Positions 1-5,272 of a DNA stretch of 5,319 nucleotides are shown piece by piece. Source of the DNA: DASZHC01 sp035938215. GTDB lineage: Bacteria; Verrucomicrobiota; Verrucomicrobiia; Chthoniobacterales; JAFAMB01. The translations under genes were made by a program, and so were the position numbers. Each line of letters opens with the position of its first letter. Positions within the stretch are counted from its first letter, which is position 1. The stretch spans positions 1 to 5,319 of the forward strand of contig DASZHC010000028.1 of the NCBI GenBank assembly GCA_035938215.1. Reading direction: 5' to 3'. Under the pieces are notes generated by a model. That model ran no database searches. It was given only the letters and a program-made list of their open reading frames with translations, and was not told the DNA's origin.

Positions 1-1
1 A

Positions 2-50
2 TTGCTTCGGACGAGGAAAGTGCCGATGATTCCGGTCATGAGTGAAGAAG
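2..50 (+). repeat. Diverged direct repeat, copy 1 (ribosome-binding site plus start region)
   Basis: Direct repeat copy 1. It matches 1026-1074 at 41 of 49 positions with no gap. Similarity fades after about position 50, inside the coding region. The left edge is unknown because the window begins here. The block carries the ribosome-binding site and first codons of the gene starting at 26. Confidence 0.8.
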
Positions 51-316
51 ATTTGATCAATCTGAAGCATGACGTGGACCGTCATGAACAGGTAATCACA
101 GAAGACGCAATCCAGATCGCAGCATTGAAGTCCGAGATCGAGGATTTGAAAGAGGGCATCCGGGAGTTGATCGATGCTGTTGAGGATCTTTCGACAGCAA
201 AGGGAAATGTCGCAATTACTACGCCGTCTGAAGAAGCACTAAAGAGATTCGGGCGCAGGATCGAAGGTCTGAAACGGCATTTCAAGACCGAGGATGACGA
301 AAAGAAAGGAATTTGA
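26..316 (+). CDS. Small predicted coiled-coil protein, unknown function
   Basis: A 96-residue, strongly charged and mostly helical protein that I do not recognise. Residues about 15-60 have hydrophobic residues at heptad-like spacing among Glu, Asp and Lys (for example IAALKSEIEDLKEGIRELI), which suggests a coiled coil and therefore self-association or partner binding. The tail (about 70-96) is rich in Lys, Arg and Glu. There is no signal peptide, membrane segment or Cys. The frame is open from position 2, but I chose the ATG at 26 because GAGGA (13-17) lies 8 bases before it. The same arrangement of ribosome-binding site, ATG and N-terminal residues (MxPxMSxED) recurs in the small gene at 1050. 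Real coding is likely from the length and helical pattern; function is unknown. The true start could lie further upstream, outside the window. Confidence 0.6.
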   Translation: MIPVMSEEDLINLKHDVDRHEQVITEDAIQIAALKSEIEDLKEGIRELIDAVEDLSTAKGNVAITTPSEEALKRFGRRIEGLKRHFKTEDDEKKGI

Positions 317-519
317 AAGAGGGCAAATACCAGATCCGAATCGGGTGAAAGCCGAATCTCCGACGACGGGCGCACATCAGTACAACAGCAATCCTTCAGC
401 CCGCTCATCGCCTTGTTCAGCTCCTCGACAGCTTGAGCAAAATCCGCCCCTTGCAACGTACAAAGGTGTATTCTCGGCAATCTTTCGGTACTTGCGGATA
501 GCCTCGACCAACCCGACCC

Positions 520-539
520 GGTTGCTTCTGGAAGCAGCC
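520..539. repeat. Imperfect palindrome (hairpin)
   Basis: Nine bases of each arm pair around a TG centre (GGTTGCTTC / GAAGCAGCC), with one G-T mismatch or wobble. No T-run follows on either strand, so it does not look like an intrinsic terminator. It may be chance or a remnant. Confidence 0.4.
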
Positions 540-589
540 GCCTTCGCGCTGAGTGTCGGACCTAAGTGCGCGTGGCAGCGTTAAAGTAT

Positions 590-607
590 TTGATCGATTC
601 CGATCAA
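590..607. promoter_or_regulatory. Perfect 7-bp inverted repeat, operator-like or hairpin
   Basis: TTGATCG and CGATCAA flank a 4-base centre (ATTC). It ends 47 bases before the ATG at 655, so it could be an operator or a leader hairpin for that gene. No -10 or -35 boxes are convincing beside it. The symmetry is directly visible; the role is inferred. Confidence 0.35.
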
Positions 608-654
608 TTCGTGTCGTCCCTGGACGATATGACCGACTGGAGAAAGAACCGAAA

Positions 655-930
655 ATGAAGGCCATGTGGAAGCAACGCTCGACGAGCCGAGATTGGTCGG
701 CGGCTTACAGGGGTTTGACTATTCGTATAAAAGTCGACCCTGAATCTGGTAATCCGACCGAAATCTCGTGGTATATCGTCGGAGTTTTGTCCGAGGCCTC
801 CCCGGTCGACTGCAGCCTCTCGGTTGCCCAGAAAATCGCCGTTAAGATCGTGGATACCCAAATTCCGAAAAACCCGAACTGGGCTCAAGCGGAGGCCCGA
901 TATCAGCGCGGCCTGTTTCTCCAGCGATAA
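655..930 (+). CDS. Hypothetical protein, 91 residues
   Basis: I do not recognise this protein. It has a basic N-terminus (residues 1-20), then a segment that reads like beta strands (GLTIRIKVDPE, ISWYIVGVL, about 20-45), then a helix-like stretch (LSVAQKIAVKIVDTQ, about 55-69) and a tail containing NPNWAQAEARYQRG. No membrane segment or signal peptide is seen. The frame is open back to a GTG at 553, but the upstream residues are dominated by Arg and Ser and are less convincing. I prefer the ATG at 655, preceded by GGAG (639-642) at a rather long 12-base spacing; an ATG at 664 is also possible. The alternation of hydrophobic and polar residues supports real coding. Its neighbours are other small unknown genes on the same strand. 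Confidence 0.5.
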   Translation: MKAMWKQRSTSRDWSAAYRGLTIRIKVDPESGNPTEISWYIVGVLSEASPVDCSLSVAQKIAVKIVDTQIPKNPNWAQAEARYQRGLFLQR

Positions 931-1025
931 AGGAAAAATGCCGATAAGAGTTGCATTGCTGGTAATGGCCTTGATTGAGTCTCATTTCGACCTCAAACTC
1001 ACCCGGATGTCCAGTCTACTCCGTG

Positions 1026-1074
1026 TTGCTTCGGGTAAGGAAAGTGCCCATGATGCCGGGCATGAGCGACGAAG
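1026..1074 (+). repeat. Diverged direct repeat, copy 2 (ribosome-binding site plus start region)
   Basis: Direct repeat copy 2, 84% identical to 2-50. It includes AAGGA (1037-1041), the ATG at 1050 and the codons for MMPGMSDED. Within the shared codons most changes fall at third positions, which supports this reading frame having been translated in both copies. Confidence 0.8.
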
Positions 1075-1237
1075 ACATGAAGATATCTAGACTGATCGAG
1101 ATTTTGAAAATGGTGCAAAAAAAACACGGCGACATAAGGGTGTCTAAGAATGAGAGGCCCATTTTGAAGGGATCCAGCTAAAGGCCTTTGTGAACATAGA
1201 AAGCAATGAGTTCGAAGAGCCTGAGTTGATCATATGA
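1050..1237 (+). pseudogene. Small gene disrupted by an apparent 2-base frameshift
   Basis: The uninterrupted frame (1050-1181) gives 43 residues beginning MMPGMSDEDMKISRLIEILK. AAGGA (1037-1041) sits 8 bases before the ATG. From 1154 the frame one base back is open to a TGA at 1235-1237 and reads like the natural rest of the protein (EGIQLKAFVNIESNEFEEPE). Removing one AG from GAGAG (1152-1156) fuses the two into about 61 residues. LIEILKMVQKKHGDI followed by an acidic C-terminus resembles small phage- or accessory-type proteins with a LIxxLxxxxxxHGD helix; I cannot name the family. The N-terminus is shared with the gene at 26. Alternatives are a sequencing error or a genuine 43-residue product. 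A programmed shift is less likely because no slippery heptamer lies in the usable interval 1154-1181. Confidence 0.55.
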
Positions 1238-1622
1238 CGTGGATGGAGGACGGGCATTAGCCCCCAGGCGAGTGCGGATCGCGGCTGAAATCGCCCCCTG
1301 CAGCGACGCTGACAAAACGCCTCGAAACGGTGTACTCTCGCCCAATGAAGAAGCCAGGGCGACCTCGAAAGGGGATTGTTTACGGCTGTTAATTTCGAAC
1401 CGCCCCATCGCCGAAGTTCATTATCAACACGGGACGCCGCATGACACGAGCGGCAGGAATTTTGTTCCGAAACGTGATTTAACGCGCTAGTGTCACGGAA
1501 CACGCGATTGCTCGTGCAACAGGACAACAGTTTGCCAGGGGCCGTGCCGGCTGATTTCGCACCACTCGGTGGAGCGTGGTGTTGCTTTCGGCTCGGATTG
1601 GGGCCAAAGGACGGTTAGGTCC
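1238..1622. other. Intergenic stretch upstream of the kinase gene; no supported gene
   Basis: No frame on either strand reads like a protein over its whole length; the open frames at 1239-1490 (+) and 1144-1527 (-) are dominated by Arg, Ser, Pro and Cys. A tiny frame at 1345-1392 encodes 15 residues starting MKKPGRPRKG, with an AT-hook-like core, but it has no clear ribosome-binding site. The promoter of the kinase gene is expected here, but I see no convincing -35/-10 pair. An inverted repeat (1463-1469 with 1496-1502) lies about 120-160 bases before the kinase start. Confidence 0.5.
1463..1502. repeat. 7-bp inverted repeat upstream of the kinase gene
   Basis: TGTTCCG (1463-1469) and CGGAACA (1496-1502) are perfect reverse complements separated by 26 bases. 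A shorter pair, CGTGA/TCACG (1473-1477 and 1493-1497), overlaps the same region. It could be a regulatory or structural element ahead of the kinase, or chance. There is no T-run. Confidence 0.25.
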
Positions 1623-4600
1623 ATGAGCGCGGAGCCCCAACGCACCTGTCCGATCTGCGGCAATGAGCTTTCTGGAGCGATGGAATTTTGTCCGGTATGC
1701 ATGCTTCGCAAGGGTCTCGCTGGCGGGTTTGAATCCCGCGAGTCTTCTGTTTCCGAGGATACTGTGAAGCCGACAGCAGAACGGGCAGCGCAACGATTCG
1801 AGCACTATGAGCTGGTCACGGGCGAAGACGGGAAACCGGTCGAGTTGGGTCGCGGTGCAATGGGTGTCACTTATAAAGCCTTCGATGTCGATTTGCGGCT
1901 TCCTGTGACACTCAAGCTGATCAGTGAAAGATATATCGGCGACCAATCTTCGGTGCTTCGTTTTTTGCGGGAAGCACGAGCCGCAGCAAAAGTGCGGCAT
2001 TCAAACGTTGCCTCGGTTTTCCACCTGGGCACAACCGGTCAGAACTACTTTTACGCGATGGAGTTTGTAGAGGGGGAGACGTTGGAGAGCCTTATCAAGC
2101 GCTCAGACCGGCTCGAGGTAAAGCTGGCGCTGGAAATCGCGACGCAGGTCGCCTCCGGATTGACTGCGGTCCACAAGCAGAAGCTGGTTCATCGGGACAT
2201 CAAACCAAGCAACATCATGGTAAGTGTCGAGGAGGAGAGCATTGTAACAGCTAAAATCATTGACCTTGGGCTGGCGAAGCCCGCACCCGACGCGCCTGCT
2301 GAAGATGCGATTTCAATTCCAGGAGCTTTTGCCGGGACACCGGAGTTCGCCAGTCCCGAACAGTTCGCGGGAATAGGAGTCGATATCCGGTCGGATCTAT
2401 ATTCGCTGGGCGTGACGCTCTGGGAAATGCTGACTGGCAAGACGCCATTCAGGGGTACACCCGGTGAGGTGATGCATCAGCATCAGCACGCACCGTTACC
2501 GCTGGAACAACTCGAAGATGTCCCGCAGCCGGTTGTTGTTCTGCTTGAGGTGCTTCTTGAGAAAGACCCAGCGCAGCGCTTCCAGAACCCGACCGATCTT
2601 CTGAAGGTGGTCCCGGTGGTGATGGAAGCAGTGGAAGCAAGGCGCAGCATAAAACGTCGAAACCTACGAACGGCTTTTGTCCAGCAGCTTAGCTCTAAGC
2701 CCAAAAAACTCCCCTCAATCAGGCTGCCAAAACGAAGTATTGCCGTACTGCCGTTTGACACTCTTAGCCACGCTAAGGGGAACACCTATTTTGCTGACGG
2801 GGTTCAAGACGAGATCCTTTCCAATCTCGCCAAATTGTCCCAGCTAAAAGTGATCAGTCGAACCTCGGTGATGACATTTCGCCCCGGAGCCAATCGGAAC
2901 CTCCGTTCGATTGCGCAGTCGCTCGGTGTCACGAAAGTAGTGGAGGGCACCGTGCGGAGAGACGGTAAGCGCGTCCGACTCACAATCCGGCTTGTTAACG
3001 CTCGAACGGACGAAACCCTCTGGTCCGAGAGCTATGATCGGGATCTGACGGACATCTTCGCGATCCAGAGCGAAATCGCCCAGACCGTCGCATCTAAACT
3101 TCGTTCTCAACTGTCTCCACAGGAACGCCAGGGAATCGAAGAAAAGCCTACCAATGACTTGGAGTCATATGACCTTTATCTCCAGGCTAAGCAACTAATC
3201 CCGCACGGGAACTCGATGCTTGTTCAGTGGGTAGCGGAGCGAGAGCATCTCCCAAAGGCAGTCAGGCTGCTCGAAGAAGCGACCCAAAGGGATCCAAAAT
3301 TCGCTCTCGCATATTGCTTGATGGCGAAGGCTCATGACTTTCTGTATTTTGATCAACTCGATCACACACAAGAGAGGCGTGCACTGGGTGACGCGGCCGT
3401 GAACGAGGCCCTGCGTATTCGACCGGATCTTCCCGAAGTTCATTTGGCAGCCGCGTTTCACCTCTATAGGTGCTATCGGGATTTTGAAAGAGCGCGCGTC
3501 CAAATAGCAATTGCGGCGCAAACGCTTCCAAGCAATCCCGAACTGCTTGAACTCGCGGCCATGATCGATTGGCGACAAGGCCAGTGGGAAAGGTGCATAG
3601 CAGGTTTGGAGAGAGCGGCATCCTTGGATCCGCGGAACACTGAGCTTCTAGAGTTGTTGGCCGAGGATTATTTCTCCCTTCGACGCTATCGAGACTCCGA
3701 GCGGATCCGGGACCGACAGATCGCACTTCAACCTGATCAGCCACTCTTCCGCATAATGAAAGGTGACACCGCGTTTGCGGAGAAGGCAGATGTGAAGGGT
3801 GCCCGCGCCTTATACGAAGCTCTTCCCCTTCCCGTAAAAAATGACATCTGGATCACTATGCAGCGTGCTTTGTATGCAATGTGCGATCACGACTGGAGGG
3901 TGGCAAAAGAAATTGTCAACAATAGTCCAAACGAAGAAATTGGCTTCTCTGGAGCTGTAGTTCCTCGCCGAGTGGCCGATATCTGGCTTGAATTCGTCCG
4001 AGGAAATCATCCCACGATGGAGGAGTTTGGTGCAAGGGAGCTGAATGATACGAACGCATTAGCCCTGGCGCTAAATTGGGCAGCGAATCTCGCTTACCAC
4101 GCACGTAATCCTGCTGAAGTGGACCGGTTGGCGTCAGAAATGATTGGACTCTCCATCCGTCACAATTTTGTGTATTTCCTGACTGTAGGAACCATTCACC
4201 GCGGTTGGGCGCGCAGCGTTTCCGGTGATACAGCTGAAGGTATGTCGTGGATCGAGCACGGAATAAGAGACCTTCGGGCAACCGGTACGGTGCTGGGCCT
4301 GCCAGCTCACCTGGCACGAAAGGCTGAAGCATTGCATCTAGCGGATCGTAGCTCTGAAGCTCTTGAGGTAATAAACGAGGCGGAAGCACTGGCTGAGAGA
4401 TTTGAGCAGCCATATTTCTGTGCTGAACTGCACCGGCTCCGCGGTGTGTTTCTCACGGCTATTGGCGCCGACGAAAGCCAAATTGAGGCTTCGTTCCGCG
4501 AAGCCATCAGAATTGCAAGGGGGCAGAAATCGATTTCACTAGAGAAACGCGCCGAAGCAACCTACGCGGAGTACCGTCGCCAAAAAGCGAGCGGGTCAGG

Positions 4601-4625
4601 AGGACGTGGGTCCCAGCGGCTATGA
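1623..4625 (+). CDS. Ser/Thr protein kinase with zinc-ribbon-like head, TolB-like domain and TPR region
   Basis: A 1000-residue Hanks-type kinase expected to phosphorylate Ser/Thr on protein targets in the cytoplasm. Residues 9-26 carry two CxxC pairs (C9/C12, C23/C26), as in a zinc ribbon. The kinase domain spans about 61-335: Gly-rich loop LGRGAMGV (75-82), ATP-binding K98, helix-C E117, catalytic HRDIKPSN (190-197), metal-binding D214 in DLG rather than DFG, SPEQ (244-247), D258 and R319. A TolB-like (FlgO-type) domain follows at about 372-498 (IAVLPF, YFADGVQDEIL, VEGTVRRDGKRVR). Degenerate TPR helices run from about 541 to 985; the last 125 residues resemble the TPR tails of adenylate-cyclase/AfsR-type regulators. 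There is no membrane segment between domains. The frame is open from a GTG at 1569, but I chose the ATG at 1623: AAAGGA (1606-1611) precedes it by 11 bases, and family members begin just before the first CxxC. All catalytic residues are present, so it should be active; targets are unknown. Confidence 0.93.
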   Translation: MSAEPQRTCPICGNELSGAMEFCPVCMLRKGLAGGFESRESSVSEDTVKPTAERAAQRFEHYELVTGEDGKPVELGRGAMGVTYKAFDVDLRLPVTLKLISERYIGDQSSVLRFLREARAAAKVRHSNVASVFHLGTTGQNYFYAMEFVEGETLESLIKRSDRLEVKLALEIATQVASGLTAVHKQKLVHRDIKPSNIMVSVEEESIVTAKIIDLGLAKPAPDAPAEDAISIPGAFAGTPEFASPEQFAGIGVDIRSDLYSLGVTLWEMLTGKTPFRGTPGEVMHQHQHAPLPLEQLEDVPQPVVVLLEVLLEKDPAQRFQNPTDLLKVVPVVMEAVEARRSIKRRNLRTAFVQQLSSKPKKLPSIRLPKRSIAVLPFDTLSHAKGNTYFADGVQDEILSNLAKLSQLKVISRTSVMTFRPGANRNLRSIAQSLGVTKVVEGTVRRDGKRVRLTIRLVNARTDETLWSESYDRDLTDIFAIQSEIAQTVASKLRSQLSPQERQGIEEKPTNDLESYDLYLQAKQLIPHGNSMLVQWVAEREHLPKAVRLLEEATQRDPKFALAYCLMAKAHDFLYFDQLDHTQERRALGDAAVNEALRIRPDLPEVHLAAAFHLYRCYRDFERARVQIAIAAQTLPSNPELLELAAMIDWRQGQWERCIAGLERAASLDPRNTELLELLAEDYFSLRRYRDSERIRDRQIALQPDQPLFRIMKGDTAFAEKADVKGARALYEALPLPVKNDIWITMQRALYAMCDHDWRVAKEIVNNSPNEEIGFSGAVVPRRVADIWLEFVRGNHPTMEEFGARELNDTNALALALNWAANLAYHARNPAEVDRLASEMIGLSIRHNFVYFLTVGTIHRGWARSVSGDTAEGMSWIEHGIRDLRATGTVLGLPAHLARKAEALHLADRSSEALEVINEAEALAERFEQPYFCAELHRLRGVFLTAIGADESQIEASFREAIRIARGQKSISLEKRAEATYAEYRRQKASGSGGRGSQRL
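4598..4604 (+). promoter_or_regulatory. Consensus Shine-Dalgarno sequence at the 3' end of the kinase gene
   Basis: AGGAGGA lies inside the last codons of the kinase gene, 17 bases before the ATG at 4622. The match is consensus but the spacing is much longer than usual. It could recruit ribosomes for the overlapping small frame, or be a by-product of codons for Ser-Gly-Gly. Confidence 0.35.
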
Positions 4626-4792
4626 AAAGTCCATTCAAACGAGATGCGGAACGTCGGGAAACTCTTCCGGAGAAAGGTCGTCCGGTAGCGAAATCGCAGG
4701 CTCGATCCGTGCCCCGTTTCGTCCTGCAGGTTATTCGGAAGTCAGCCCGCTTTAGGCACACAATCATCTCGGCAGGTAGGGTGCGCCGGTGA
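4622..4792 (+). CDS. Possible small basic protein translationally coupled to the kinase
   Basis: A 56-residue frame starts at the ATG that overlaps the kinase stop as ATGA, the classic arrangement for coupled translation. The product begins MKSPFKRDAERRETLPEKGR and is extremely basic: 17 Lys/Arg against 4 Asp/Glu. A short hydrophobic stretch (FVLQVIRK, about 33-40) could form a helix. No membrane segment or known motif is seen. For: the stop/start overlap, the upstream AGGAGGA, and otherwise unexplained space before the next gene. Against: short length, 17-base spacing, and a composition that GC-rich non-coding sequence can mimic. If real, it could bind nucleic acid or an acidic partner, or be a kinase substrate (Ser/Thr at 3, 14, 25, 29, 41, 47, 50). 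That role is speculation. Confidence 0.35.
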   Translation: MKSPFKRDAERRETLPEKGRPVAKSQARSVPRFVLQVIRKSARFRHTIISAGRVRR

Positions 4793-4803
4793 ACGGACCC
4801 GCG

Positions 4804-4821
4804 GGCAATCCTGCGGCAATC
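4804..4821 (+). repeat. Tandem 7-bp direct repeat, 11-base period
   Basis: GGCAATC occurs at 4804-4810 and 4815-4821, immediately before the ATG at 4824. An 11-base period places both copies on one face of the DNA helix, as in some regulator sites, and the repeat occupies the space where a ribosome-binding site would be. The 8-base palindrome CCCGCGGG (4798-4805) overlaps its left edge. The role is unproven. Confidence 0.35.
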
Positions 4822-4823
4822 GT

Positions 4824-5213
4824 ATGAATATTGGGCTCATTGTAGTTGTATCCCTGGCATTTCCGCTCCTGTGGCTTTCGGTTTGCACGGACAGGCGTTC
4901 GTATGATCAGGCAATCAAGCTAAGAGAAGCAATTACCGAGATCCTTCAATCTATTGCGGAATGGGAGAACGACAAATTAGGTGTTACAAAAATATTAGCA
5001 TTCAAAGCATACCGCTCGAATCTTGAAAGCAAACTACAGCTGATTCGGGGCTATGGGTTGATCCGGTTTCTGACCAGAATCCCTAGCAAAAAGAATATTT
5101 ATGCAGCCAGCGCGATTTTGCCGGAGTTTTACGAATGCGTTTGGTCCTGTCCACCCGGCTTTCGTCAGCAAGCAGAAGCCCTTGCCCGTGAGATTAAGCA
5201 TCTACTCAAGTAA
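4824..5213 (+). CDS. Small single-pass membrane protein, unknown function
   Basis: A 129-residue protein I do not recognise. Residues 3-21 form one hydrophobic segment (IGLIVVVSLAFPLLWLSVC) followed by DRR. The positive charges after the segment and none before it suggest an N-out, C-in anchor with a cytoplasmic helical domain. C21 is not preceded by a proper lipobox (Val at -1), so a lipoprotein is unlikely. Residues 26-75 are helical and charged; 76-90 are basic (RGYGLIRFLTRIPSKK); a CxxxC pair (C105, C109) sits in EFYECVWSCPPG. No clear ribosome-binding site precedes the ATG, which lies 31 bases after the small basic frame. Codons look more AT-rich than in the kinase. Its position suggests cotranscription with the kinase gene; it could anchor a partner or be a substrate, but that is inference. 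Confidence 0.7.
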   Translation: MNIGLIVVVSLAFPLLWLSVCTDRRSYDQAIKLREAITEILQSIAEWENDKLGVTKILAFKAYRSNLESKLQLIRGYGLIRFLTRIPSKKNIYAASAILPEFYECVWSCPPGFRQQAEALAREIKHLLK

Positions 5214-5256
5214 CTCCAAGCCCGTCGGCGAGGGGACTTCGAAGAGAATAGCCAGG

Positions 5257-5272
5257 AGCAACGAAAGTTGCT
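5257..5272 (+). promoter_or_regulatory. GNRA-loop hairpin over a possible start site
   Basis: AGCAAC and GTTGCT form a perfect 6-bp stem closed by a GAAA tetraloop, a notably stable RNA hairpin type. No T-run follows, so it is not a standard terminator. Its left arm overlaps the end of AGGAG (5254-5258) and its right arm contains the TTG at 5268, so in mRNA it could mask the start of the downstream frame. Confidence 0.4.

Larger units (their letters stand above)
317..654. other. Stretch without a convincing intact gene; possible minus-strand gene remnant
   Basis: No intact gene is convincing here. A + strand frame (294-584) is open but has an unprotein-like composition, rich in Pro, Ser and Asn. 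On the minus strand, protein-like segments appear in successive frames: 600-565 (ESIKYFNAATRT), 565-452 (containing LVEAIRKYRKIAENTP) and 450-385 (containing GADFAQAVEELNKAMSGLK). The second and third join if one base near 451 is removed, as expected of a frameshifted, decaying gene. Choosing the best frame piece by piece inflates such impressions, so this is only a suggestion. The stretch also holds a hairpin at 520-539 and a perfect inverted repeat at 590-607. Confidence 0.25.

Noticed and set aside
294..584. + strand frame of 96 residues overlapping the end of the first gene
   Set aside because: Low-complexity Pro/Ser/Asn composition, no ribosome-binding site of its own at good spacing, and no recognisable domain.
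975..1049. TTG start at 975 for the gene at 1050
   Set aside because: The ribosome-binding site is correctly spaced for 1050. The upstream residues have no support beyond the short part shared with the other copy, which contains that ribosome-binding site.
938..1090. 50-residue frame beginning MPIRVALLVMALIESHF
   Set aside because: Its AAAGGA is only 3 bases from the ATG. Its second half overlaps the duplicated start block in a frame that copy 1 closes with a stop, so the conserved frame is the other one.
1252..1263. GGGC-ATTA-GCCC as a terminator after the broken gene
   Set aside because: The stem is only 4 bp and no T-run follows.
1488..1504. IS630-like end (CTAGTGTCACGGAAC)
   Set aside because: No matching inverted copy and no transposase frame in the window.
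1477..1620. Integron attC-like site (ATTTAAC at 1477-1483 and GTTAGGT at 1614-1620)
   Set aside because: Both boxes fit the loose core consensus, but only 5 of 7 bases pair, the interior lacks the expected inverted symmetry, and no integrase or second site is present.
1569..1622. GTG start at 1569 giving an 18-residue longer kinase
   Set aside because: The added residues do not resemble the family N-terminus, and AAAGGA sits before the ATG at 1623, which is followed shortly by the first CxxC.
3262..3744. 160-residue minus-strand frame inside the kinase gene
   Set aside because: It is opposite a strongly coding + strand TPR region and has no protein-like motif of its own; the same holds for the other minus-strand frames at 2189-4507.
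4507..4767. 86-residue minus-strand frame spanning the end of the kinase gene
   Set aside because: It lies mostly antisense to the kinase end and the coupled small frame, and its composition is Arg/Ser-rich without recognisable features.
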